DNA of 64,000 nucleotides from Chloroflexota bacterium (lineage in GTDB: Bacteria > Chloroflexota > UBA11872 > VXOZ01), in assembly GCA_026710945.1 (NCBI GenBank), contig JAPOQA010000040.1, positions 1 through 64,000 of the forward strand, in the 5' to 3' direction. Both the position numbers and the translations under genes were made by a program. The notes beneath the pieces were generated by a model that saw only the letters and a list, made by a program, of their open reading frames with translations, was not told where the DNA came from and searched no databases. Below are positions 38,020 through 45,905 of this stretch, in pieces. Numbering within the stretch: position 1 is the stretch's first letter; each line of letters begins with the position of its first letter.

Positions 38020-38378
38020 CCATCCTCCCTGCGTGTCGCTATGTACTCGGGCGGAATGCCCGATCGAAGATTCTGAACTCATGCCGCACCCGATCTGCGA
38101 GGGTGAGGGAAATTACCCTTGTGTCCAGCTGTGCATCTTGTAGCCAAGTTGCTGACCTTTATGATAGCGATTCTCAGATGGGATGTCTTTGCGGCCTCGC
38201 TGGGTAGTGTTTACCATTGAGATGCTGGTGTGCAGCGCGCTCGAGCGCTGGAAGGTGGAAGAGTTCGCAGTGCAGGCACGCCCCCGTCGCACCGGCCCGG
38301 CGCAGTCACATTTACATAATGGCCTGAATAGGTGCAAAGTTTCAGATTCTCTTGCTTACGGAAAATGAAGGAAAGCAC
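38020..38378. other. Divergent intergenic region, CoA-transferase and metallophosphoesterase
   Basis: About 360 bases. Nothing recognisable beyond the two ribosome sites at its edges; no repeats of the P families. Confidence 0.45.
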
Positions 38379-39455
38379 ATGCCAGTGGAGACATTTTCAG
38401 TTTGGGCTACCGGCTGCGCGCATGTAGGCACAGACAAGAGGTTTGGCCGCGAGAGCTTGGCCGAAGCGATTCGGCAGTCGGAGTTTGGCGGAGCTGAAGG
38501 AGGGCCGACGTTTCAGTGGGACATCATGCTTCATCTCGGCGACCTCTCCGGCAATCAGGGCTCGCCTGACGATGCGGAAGGTGAGGAAGTTGTGCGCCAG
38601 TTCGGCGCGGCGCAACACCACCGACGCGAGCACTTTTACAACCTGGTGGGCAACCATGATGCTACGTTCCATACGGAACCGACTCAATGGTGGTTCCGCA
38701 AATGGGTTGACCCCACGGGTGAAAGTCGTCAGTTCTCCGGGGTGAATGCGGCGCAGCGACCGTATCCCATCGAGGGATCGTGGGAGCGGTATGCAATTCG
38801 TGTCGGCAACATGTTCATTCTCATGATGGGCGACCGCAACGATTTGCCGCCACCGGTGGGACGCAATCCAAGCGGCGGCGGCTACCCATCGGGTGCGGTG
38901 ACTGGCGAGACTTCCGCCTGGTGGCGTGAAATTGTAGAGTCAAATCCAGATTGCATCATAGCTTCCGCACATCACCACATGCTCAAGGAAACTACGGTGG
39001 CTTCAGGGCCCTGGGAAGGTTACCGCAAGGATGAGAGCGGCGCATGGCGCGGGCACTACCACGGCTACTTTGCCGATGGCGGGCCGGCAGGGGCTTCGTA
39101 CTTGTACTTCTTGGATGAACACCCGGACTCCCAGGCATTCGAGCGATACCTGGCAGAGCGGCCGGGGGCGATCGACCTTTGGCTCGGCGGCCATACGCAC
39201 ACCCATCCTGACGACCGGCATGGCGGACGGTCGCACATTGAACGGAAATGGGACGTGAACTTCATCAACTGCGCCGCACTTGCCCGCCACCATGCCGGAC
39301 GTACAACGCTGCCGATGAGCCGGCTTCTCACCTTTACCGCGGGCAGTGATGAAGTGCGCGTGCAGTGCTACCTACACACGTCCGACTTTGCTCCCCAAGG
39401 CTGGTACGCACGAGCGGAACGCGTCATCCGGCTGGGGAAGCCGTTCCAACCGTAG
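38379..39455 (+). CDS. Calcineurin-like metallophosphoesterase with altered first motif
   Basis: 358 residues from ATG 38379 (AAGGAAAG upstream). Conserved pieces: LHLGDLSGNQ (GD), LVGNHDATF (GNHD), ASAHHHM and LWLGGHTHTHPD (GHxH). The first motif, normally Asp-x-His, reads GCAHVG: the Asp that bridges one metal is Cys. This could alter metal use or activity. The protein lacks a signal peptide. Next gene is a VOC protein. Confidence 0.83.
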   Translation: MPVETFSVWATGCAHVGTDKRFGRESLAEAIRQSEFGGAEGGPTFQWDIMLHLGDLSGNQGSPDDAEGEEVVRQFGAAQHHRREHFYNLVGNHDATFHTEPTQWWFRKWVDPTGESRQFSGVNAAQRPYPIEGSWERYAIRVGNMFILMMGDRNDLPPPVGRNPSGGGYPSGAVTGETSAWWREIVESNPDCIIASAHHHMLKETTVASGPWEGYRKDESGAWRGHYHGYFADGGPAGASYLYFLDEHPDSQAFERYLAERPGAIDLWLGGHTHTHPDDRHGGRSHIERKWDVNFINCAALARHHAGRTTLPMSRLLTFTAGSDEVRVQCYLHTSDFAPQGWYARAERVIRLGKPFQP

Positions 39456-39509
39456 CGGGTACCATAGAGCTGGGCGTGTCGATCCAGCCAAGAACTCCAA
39501 GGAAATCCA

Positions 39510-39932
39510 ATGAAATCTCCCATCGATGCAGAGAGATATCACTTCTATGGCATCCAGCCAGTGCTAGAAGTTGCAGATGTTGAAGCAACCGCGTCGTGGT
39601 ACTGCGAGATTCTAGGCTTTACGCTCGATTTTGTGGATATGGCGCGTGGGGGTCATGCTCGAGTCTCAATAGGCGGCGGGGGAGGCAAGAGCGTGCAACG
39701 TATGCGTTTCACCGGCTACCGCCGCCGCCACGGCACTGAACCGACTACGGCTGGATACACATACATTCACTGTGTGCTGATCGATGAACTGTTCGCAGAG
39801 TACTGGCGGAGAGGAGTCACGATCAGACCGGAGTACGAGGACGGTCCGGTCAAGAAGCCATGGGGGCTGCGCGAATTCGAAGTCGAAGACTGCAACGGGC
39901 ACATCCTGCTCTTTGCTCAAGAAGGGGGCTAG
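39510..39932 (+). CDS. VOC-family protein
   Basis: 140-residue vicinal-oxygen-chelate protein of the bleomycin-resistance/glyoxalase type: GIQPVLEVADVEATASWYCEILGFTLDFV at the N-terminus, then YIHCVLIDELFAEYWRRGVTI and a C-terminal EFEVEDCNGHILLFAQ, where the Glu is the usual metal ligand. The first metal His seems absent (IQPVLEV), suggesting a binding or resistance role instead of catalysis. It is separated by about 55 bases from the metallophosphoesterase. Confidence 0.85.
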   Translation: MKSPIDAERYHFYGIQPVLEVADVEATASWYCEILGFTLDFVDMARGGHARVSIGGGGGKSVQRMRFTGYRRRHGTEPTTAGYTYIHCVLIDELFAEYWRRGVTIRPEYEDGPVKKPWGLREFEVEDCNGHILLFAQEGG

Positions 39933-39963
39933 CGGCCGGATACCGACAATTCTCAACGCCGGC

Positions 39964-41415
39964 TCAGTCTTCCAAGGAATCTACGTTCCATTCGTCCAGA
40001 GGTGTGAACTGTGTCGTATCGAGGTCAAAGCCGTACCCGAACGGCGCGTCCACGATACTCGATACGTCCACCCGACCGTCGCGCACGTCGAGCGCCGGAA
40101 ACCCCTCGTCGTGACGGCGATAAATCGTGCCGTGGTTTGCCAGCACCTGCGCCTGGACGCGCTGCGGATACATGCTGAGCCCCGCAAAATAGTGATGTCC
40201 GTTGCGTTCCGCGTGGTCGATTCCCAGGTTCGCTGCCACAGTGAGGTCTTGGATCATGGCAACCGGACCCACACTGCAAAGGTCCTCGCTGCTTAAGATG
40301 TAGGCCTGCTTGGGATTGTGCTGCCGGTTGTGCTCGAGCAGGCAGGCATTCGCGATCCCGCGAAAAACACCCTTGCAATTCTTGTGACTGCCGCCGGCAT
40401 AGCCGCAAACCAGCGCAGCGGCGATACTGTTCAACTCTCCATCTGACTCATCGATGATCAATGGGGGCCGACCGTGCCACCGCTGGAGATCCAAACGTAC
40501 ACAATCACTTAGAGCTACGTCTCGATGGAACGGCTGCTCCACGAAGAGCGCACGATCTAGGAAGGAGCGGAGCGTAGACTCGGACTGAATCGTCTCCCAG
40601 AATCGTTGAAACGGACCCACTTCCGTATAAAACTCGTTGCCGTCCAAAGTATGGGCAAAGCCTGCGGACGCGTGGGTTTCCATAATCCGGGCAATGCGCT
40701 GCAAGCGCTCGACATCAACATCGGTGTTGCCCGATAGCTTGATCTTGAGATGGGTAAGACCGTAGAACTGCACGCTTGCCTCTAACGATTGCGGCAAGCC
40801 GTCGGTCAGGCGCTCATCTTGCGGGACCTCGCTGTCGGTTAGCGGATCGGCCAAGCCGACTGTATGCCGAATAATCATCGTGCGATTGGCATGTTTTGGC
40901 AGTAGGTCAGCAGGTTCGTAACCGCTGAGTTCTCCATGAAGGGCGTCGAGGCGGACCCCGAGTGAGTTGTCTCGCATGGCCCGCGCAAGAGTTCTCCCGG
41001 TAGCGCGGCAGAAGGCGTCGATCAATGCCCGCTCTACCATGCTTACGCCAAACCCCCATAGGAGGGGTGGATAGCTCGTGTCGGCTGCCCAGGTCGATTG
41101 GTGCTGGTAAATCCCTTGCCACAGGTCGAATGGGCTACTCGTCGCTGGTGAATCCAGCGCAAACTTCACCGCTTGCCGGATCACCGTCAGCATCTCGTCG
41201 AGGTCTTCCGCGAAGGTCGTATCGGGGTTCTTGGTAAACCATTTCGGCGGCAGGCCTTCCGCTGAGACACCCATAGCCGTTGCACCGTCAATTTCTGCCG
41301 TCACGCGCAGGAAGAGGTGAGGGACAGACTCTAAAGAAGCTATACCGTAGCGAAACGGCATACGCGTCTTCATGTTGAGGACGTTGAGGTCGATGTGCTG
41401 TATGGAAATAGTCAC
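39964..41415 (-). CDS. Enolase-superfamily (mandelate racemase/muconate lactonizing-like) enzyme
   Basis: 483 residues, longer than the usual 360-400. The barrel shows KIKLSGN (general-base Lys region), LDGNEFYTEV (Asp metal ligand), ALFVEQPFHRD (Glu) and LIIDESDGE (Asp-Glu metal ligand). The N-terminal capping domain begins LNMKTRMPFRYGIASLESVPHLFLRV. An extended C-terminal portion (SLEDLCSVGPVAMIQDL onward) is atypical. It should abstract a proton alpha to a carboxylate; the substrate is not evident. Orientation is opposite to the VOC gene, which ends 31 bases away. Confidence 0.85.
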   Translation of the reverse strand: MTISIQHIDLNVLNMKTRMPFRYGIASLESVPHLFLRVTAEIDGATAMGVSAEGLPPKWFTKNPDTTFAEDLDEMLTVIRQAVKFALDSPATSSPFDLWQGIYQHQSTWAADTSYPPLLWGFGVSMVERALIDAFCRATGRTLARAMRDNSLGVRLDALHGELSGYEPADLLPKHANRTMIIRHTVGLADPLTDSEVPQDERLTDGLPQSLEASVQFYGLTHLKIKLSGNTDVDVERLQRIARIMETHASAGFAHTLDGNEFYTEVGPFQRFWETIQSESTLRSFLDRALFVEQPFHRDVALSDCVRLDLQRWHGRPPLIIDESDGELNSIAAALVCGYAGGSHKNCKGVFRGIANACLLEHNRQHNPKQAYILSSEDLCSVGPVAMIQDLTVAANLGIDHAERNGHHYFAGLSMYPQRVQAQVLANHGTIYRRHDEGFPALDVRDGRVDVSSIVDAPFGYGFDLDTTQFTPLDEWNVDSLED

Positions 41416-41731
41416 TCTGGAGATCCTGGTAACCTTTTACTTGCATAATCATACTCCGAGCCACGTGCAGTTTCATCTTTGCACGCTCCGAAGTGGAGAA
41501 AGGCCAATTGGTGCACATGATACATGTGTGCTAGGCTTGCCAAGCGCCATCGATACGTCACATCGGGGCAGTCTGCGCGGGCTTGTGTTCGGGCGGGCGC
41601 TATCCCGCATTTACTCGTTGGTGAAGATGCGGGCGCGGATTGCTGAATACTCATACAGCCTTCACTTTCTTGGGTCATGATAGAGAAAGTGACTCGTATC
41701 ACCGGCAGAGAGCGTAGGAGGTAGTCAGCGG
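41416..41731. other. Divergent intergenic region before the LCP gene
   Basis: About 316 bases containing presumed promoters of the enolase-superfamily and LCP genes. A GGAGG site lies about 10 bases before the LCP ATG. No repeats or genes recognised. Confidence 0.45.
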
Positions 41732-42691
41732 ATGAAGCGAACGCGGACGGCACGCTGGTTGAAAGTGCTTAGCCTCTGCTTATTCGCCGGCATGCTGGCG
41801 GGGTGCTCGATAGTAGCCAGCGTATCCAAATCCGATCAAGCGGTGGAGCCAATTGATGAGCGTGCTGAGGTGAGCCCTCAGGTTGTAAACATCCTTCTCC
41901 TTGGCGTAGATTCGTGGGACGCGCTGTCGGGGCGCAGCGATGCCATTGCCATGCTCAGCATCGACGTGGACCACAAGCGCGTGCTGCTGACGTCTGTGCC
42001 GCGGGATCTGCGCGTGAGCCTGGAGGGGCTTCCGCAGCCGCAGCGCATCAACGCTGCCTACGCGCATGGCGGCGCCGAACTTGCACGCGCCAAACTTGAG
42101 CACGTCCTCGGTGTGAACATTCCCTACTATGCGGTGGTGAACTTTTCCGGTTTTGCGCGCATCGTCGATACGCTCGGCGGTGTCTCCATTGATGTGCCAG
42201 CCGACATTGCTGACATGCAGTTTCCGGCGGCGGACGGCATCAACTACGAACCGTTCGTGCTCAAGGCCGGTGTGCAGCACCTCGATGGTGAAACTGCATT
42301 GAAGTATGCGCGGACGCGTAAGTCCAGTCCTACCGGCGACTTCGGGCGTATGTACCGGCAGCAGCAGGTAATGTACGCGCTCAAGGCACAGGCGCTGACG
42401 CCGCGTACCTTGCTGCGTTTACCCGCGCTCTACAATGACTTCCGCCACGCGGTGAACACCAACATCTCGCTACAGACGTTAGTGCTCCTGGCCAGGTTTG
42501 CCAGGAACGTGGATGCCGACAGTATAGACACCTACGCGATCGATGAGGCGTCCGGACTGGTAACCGCCCAGTACGTGAATGGGATGTTTGTCCTCGAACC
42601 GGATCTGGTTGGCATACAGGCGGACTTGCGTGAGCGTATCGCCTCGCTTGCTGAAGAAGCGCCGCAAGTTGCTCGGTCGGCATCGCCTTAG
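41732..42691 (+). CDS. LytR-CpsA-Psr (LCP) family protein
   Basis: 319-residue LCP phosphotransferase, which attaches lipid-linked polymers to cell-wall or cell-surface glycans. N-terminal anchor with a lipobox-like LAGC (LSLCLFAGMLAGC). LCP core: VNILLLGVDSWDALSGRSDAIAML, VLLTSVPRDLRVSL, the Arg-rich LKYARTRKSSPTGDFGRMYRQQQVM and the C-terminal YDF segment. All expected Asp and Arg residues for pyrophosphate and metal are visible. No other wall-polymer genes are nearby. Confidence 0.9.
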   Translation: MKRTRTARWLKVLSLCLFAGMLAGCSIVASVSKSDQAVEPIDERAEVSPQVVNILLLGVDSWDALSGRSDAIAMLSIDVDHKRVLLTSVPRDLRVSLEGLPQPQRINAAYAHGGAELARAKLEHVLGVNIPYYAVVNFSGFARIVDTLGGVSIDVPADIADMQFPAADGINYEPFVLKAGVQHLDGETALKYARTRKSSPTGDFGRMYRQQQVMYALKAQALTPRTLLRLPALYNDFRHAVNTNISLQTLVLLARFARNVDADSIDTYAIDEASGLVTAQYVNGMFVLEPDLVGIQADLRERIASLAEEAPQVARSASP

Positions 42692-42793
42692 TCTGCCTAG
42701 GCCCGCGACACCAATCCGGTCCGGATTTGGTCTGCTTGCCTCGTTCGGTCGCAGTAGAGGGACGGCACGCACGTGCCGACTTGTGCCAGGTAT

Positions 42794-42820
42794 GCGCAGG
42801 TTGCAAACCTGCGCTACCGG
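42794..42820. repeat. P1 palindromic element
   Basis: GCAGGTTGCAAACCTGC followed by GCTACCGG: 7-bp stem, 3-base loop. It lies between the convergent LCP and malate dehydrogenase genes. Confidence 0.9.
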
Positions 42821-42881
42821 AGACTGTGGAGGGTACGAAGAGCTGTGATCTCCATGCGAGAGTTGGTGCGAAAGTAGCCGC

Positions 42882-43808
42882 TTAAATGCCCATTACGTCC
42901 ACTAACTCGCGTACAGCGTCCGCGGATTGGTTGAGCATGGCGCATTCGTCTGCGGTGAGATCGAGCTCCACGATGCTCTCTACGCCACCGGCGCCAAGTT
43001 GTATGAGAACGCCGACGTAGACGCCGCTAATGCCGTACTCCCCCTCGAGGTACGCCGCGCACGGCAATACCCGCTTTTGGTCGAGCAGAATGGCGTCGAT
43101 CATCTCCACCAGCGCGGCCCCCGGCGCTTCATAGGCGCTGCCAATCTTGAGGAGGTTTACAATTTCGGCGCCGCCGTCGCGCGTGCGTTGGATTATTTCT
43201 TCCAGTCTATCGGGTGCGATGAAGTCTGAAACCGGCTTGCCGGAGACACTCGTGTAGCGCGGCAATGGGACCATTTGGTCGCCGTGGCCGCCGAGCACGT
43301 AGCCGGTGATGTCGCGCATAGATACGCCGAGTTCCTGAGCGAGAAACGTGCGATACCGTGCCGAGTCGAGCACGCCGCCCTGCCCTACGACGCGGTTTGT
43401 GGGAAAGCCGCTAACTTTCCACGCGAGGTGAGTCATGGCGTCAACCGGATTGGTCACGACGATGATGGTGCAGCCGGGCGAGTGCTTGACGATCTCCCCT
43501 GTGACGGCAGTGATCACTTTTTGATTGACGGCCAGCAGGTCGTCGCGGCTCATACCGGGTTTGCGCGGGCTGCCGCTTGTAATGACAACAACATCTGATC
43601 CTGCGGTGTCGGCGTAGTCATTGGTTCCGACAACCTTCGAGTCATAGTTGACGATGGGCGCTGCCTGCAGGATGTCGAGGGCTTTGCCTTGTGGCAACCC
43701 TTCTACGATGTCAATGAGTACGATGTCCGCATAGTCGCGCTCGGCAAGCCGCCGAGCGCAAGAGCCGCCCACTTGACCGGCGCCAACGATCGTCACTTTC
43801 TTACGCAT
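42882..43808 (-). CDS. mdh: Malate dehydrogenase (LDH-like type)
   Basis: 308-residue LDH/MDH-superfamily enzyme oxidising malate to oxaloacetate. The dinucleotide motif is VTIVGAGQVGGSCARRL, catalytic His in LGGHGDQMVPLPRY, and the substrate loop SGSPRKPGMSRDDLL carries the extra Arg that marks malate rather than lactate specificity. Conserved VTNPVDAMT and VLDSARYRTFLA follow. It ends the TCA-cycle block on this strand; the sdh genes are immediately upstream. Confidence 0.95.
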   Translation of the reverse strand: MRKKVTIVGAGQVGGSCARRLAERDYADIVLIDIVEGLPQGKALDILQAAPIVNYDSKVVGTNDYADTAGSDVVVITSGSPRKPGMSRDDLLAVNQKVITAVTGEIVKHSPGCTIIVVTNPVDAMTHLAWKVSGFPTNRVVGQGGVLDSARYRTFLAQELGVSMRDITGYVLGGHGDQMVPLPRYTSVSGKPVSDFIAPDRLEEIIQRTRDGGAEIVNLLKIGSAYEAPGAALVEMIDAILLDQKRVLPCAAYLEGEYGISGVYVGVLIQLGAGGVESIVELDLTADECAMLNQSADAVRELVDVMGI

Positions 43809-43900
43809 CTATGGAAAGCCTCCAAGTTCATTCTTTCTTGCCCAGGCCGAATGGCCGGTGCATTGCTTTGATGATTGTAAGCAGGGCGCATGAAAACGGC

Positions 43901-44003
43901 GCAGGTTACAAACCTACGCTACCCGATGAAGGGCGGCATCTGTGTCCTCGTCACGTGCCGGCACACCGCCAGTCAAACCGTAGCGCGGGGGCTTGTCCCC
44001 CGC
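43901..44003. repeat. P1 and inverted P2 elements
   Basis: P1 at 43901-43924 (GCAGGTTACAAACCTACGCT, then ACCC) and an inverted P2 copy at 43980-44003 (GTAGCGCGGGGGCTTGTCCC, then CCGC). They lie in the 250-base gap between mdh and the succinate dehydrogenase operon. Their stems differ from other copies by compensating changes. Confidence 0.85.
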
Positions 44004-44058
44004 CTCTGCGCCCTGTGCTGCCGTTACTCTCACTCATCAATACAAACGTGTTGAGTTG

Positions 44059-44949
44059 CTAGGCTAGCGGCAGCGCATGGAGCCGCTCGCGCACCGGATT
44101 GGTGGAGACGACGTGGCGATTGAGGCCAAGGTCCGCATCGTCGAGGCCCAGTGCCATGCCGATGAGTTGTGAAAGGTGCAATATCGGTAAGTTGAGGGGT
44201 GTTTGTACAACTCTGGCGGCGTCAGGCTGCTGTGCGTCCAGGTTCAAGTGACACAGCGGGCAGGGCGTGACCATGAAGTCGGCGCCCTTTTCCGATGCTT
44301 CACCGACGTGATTGCCCGCCATCTTGAGCGAATTCGTGCGGTTCATAGTGATAATGGGGAAACCACAGCACTTCTTCTTGCCGGAGTAGTCCACCGGCGT
44401 CGCGCCGCATGCCTCGATGATCATCTCAAGGTAAACTCCGCGCTGAGGAAAGTCATGGTAACCCAGGATGTCGGTCGGGCGTGAAATGTAGCAGCCATAG
44501 AAGGGAGCGACATTCAGTTCCGATAGAGGTCGCTTCACGAGCTTGCGCAGATTATCCAGGCCGAAGTCTTCCACCAGCACCCACATGAAGTTGCGTGGTT
44601 CAGCTCTGCCGGAATACGACAAGCCCTCTTCCGCGAGCATCTCATTGATCTCTGCCAGGTACTCCGGTCGGGCCTTGAGTCGCTCATTGACACTACTCAT
44701 CACGCCCTGGCACGTGCTGCAAATGTTCATGAGCGGCAAACCGGTCTGTTCCGCCAAGGCAAAGTTGCGGGCATTCAAGGCGTCGGCCAGTTTCTGATTG
44801 CGCTCGCTGATGACGCCGGCGCCGGTGCACGAAGCGGTCTCCATGAGTTCCAGTTCCATGCCGATGTGTGCCGCCACTGCCGTGAGAGATTGCATGAGCT
44901 CCGGGCATGCGCCCCGAGAGACACAACCGGGAAAGAAGGCGTACTTCAC
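44059..44949 (-). CDS. sdhE: Succinate dehydrogenase HdrB-like CCG-domain subunit
   Basis: 296 residues with two cysteine-rich modules like heterodisulfide reductase subunit B and the SdhE (HdrB-type) subunit of non-classical succinate:quinone reductases. The first module has FFPGCVSRGACP, then SCTGAG and CSTCQG, so the CCG has become CTG. The second has FYGCYISR, KKCCGFP and CPLCHLN, complete. It starts four bases inside the end of sdhB (ATGA), after sdhA, so it is the third gene of that operon. It would carry Fe-S clusters and contact the quinone or membrane. No transmembrane segment is seen. The E. coli assembly factor called SdhE is unrelated. Confidence 0.85.
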   Translation of the reverse strand: MKYAFFPGCVSRGACPELMQSLTAVAAHIGMELELMETASCTGAGVISERNQKLADALNARNFALAEQTGLPLMNICSTCQGVMSSVNERLKARPEYLAEINEMLAEEGLSYSGRAEPRNFMWVLVEDFGLDNLRKLVKRPLSELNVAPFYGCYISRPTDILGYHDFPQRGVYLEMIIEACGATPVDYSGKKKCCGFPIITMNRTNSLKMAGNHVGEASEKGADFMVTPCPLCHLNLDAQQPDAARVVQTPLNLPILHLSQLIGMALGLDDADLGLNRHVVSTNPVRERLHALPLA

Positions 44950-45905
44950 TGGGAAGACTCCACTTTTTCAAAGAGGCGTTGTACATTGCCATGGCCCGGA
45001 ATCTTGTGATGAAACGGGCCTGAAGCCAACGGCAGTTTACCTGCGCGCAAGAGGCGCACGCCGCCGGGCACGTTTTTCATTTGCTCCACCGGATTCATGC
45101 CGATCGAGCGCAGTAAGAGCATCGGCTCATCCAGGATGCCGCTGTCTCGGATGATTCCTTCAAAGGCTTTTGCATGGCGGGTACCGGCATTATTCGTGAC
45201 ACCCGCGGATTGGGCACGCTCGCGTATCTCCACGATGCGCTCCAGCGGCGCGACACCTTTCGGACAGACTTCTACACAGAAGAAGCAATGCGTGCAGTCG
45301 TACACGCCGCCGGAGTCGCTGAGTTCTACCAGCCGCTCTTGCCTGGTATCGTCGCGGGGGTCGTCAACGAACCGGTACGCCTTCGCCAGGGCCGCCGGCC
45401 CGAGGAAATTCTTATCGACTTCCAGGGAGGTACAGTCGGAAACGCAGGCACCGCACATGATGCAGTTCATGGCCACGGTGAGATCGAGGATGGTCTCATT
45501 GGGCACCAGGTATTCGCGCTCAGGAACCGGCTGAACCGGCTCCAGCCAAGGTTTGACCTGGCGGATCTTGTTCCAAAACACATCCATGTCCACGATCAAA
45601 TCCTTGAGCACCGGCATGTTGCCGCCCGGCTCAACCGTGATCGCATCGCCGCTGGCCTGCATGTCTTTCGCTTTAGTGGCGCAAGCCAGGCGCGCCTGGC
45701 CGTTGACGCGCATCATGCACGATCCGCAGATGGCCGACCGGCACGAGCAGCGCACGGCTAGCGTACCGTCGACGTACTCCCGAATGTGGATAAGACAGTC
45801 GAGAACCGTAGCATTCTCAGGCACATCCACGTCGTACTCACGCCAGTATGGAGCGGGATTCTCTGCCTCAGGATCAAAGCGTCTAACGGTGAGCCTGAAT
45901 TGCAT
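44946..45905 (-). CDS. sdhB: Succinate dehydrogenase iron-sulfur subunit
   Basis: 319-residue electron-transfer subunit. A plant-type [2Fe-2S] motif is VRCSCRSAICGSC with a later Cys (ARLAC). The first bacterial ferredoxin motif is CIMCGACVSDC, and the second is CTHCFFCVEVCPKG. In classical SdhB the second motif lacks one Cys and binds [3Fe-4S]; here the extra Cys at the fourth position suggests a second [4Fe-4S]. Start at 45905 immediately follows the sdhA stop. Confidence 0.93.
   Translation of the reverse strand: MQFRLTVRRFDPEAENPAPYWREYDVDVPENATVLDCLIHIREYVDGTLAVRCSCRSAICGSCMMRVNGQARLACATKAKDMQASGDAITVEPGGNMPVLKDLIVDMDVFWNKIRQVKPWLEPVQPVPEREYLVPNETILDLTVAMNCIMCGACVSDCTSLEVDKNFLGPAALAKAYRFVDDPRDDTRQERLVELSDSGGVYDCTHCFFCVEVCPKGVAPLERIVEIRERAQSAGVTNNAGTRHAKAFEGIIRDSGILDEPMLLLRSIGMNPVEQMKNVPGGVRLLRAGKLPLASGPFHHKIPGHGNVQRLFEKVESSQ

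Noticed and set aside
43901-44003. Repeats as intrinsic terminators
   Set aside because: The hairpins lack T-runs in either direction and belong to dispersed families found in unrelated positions.
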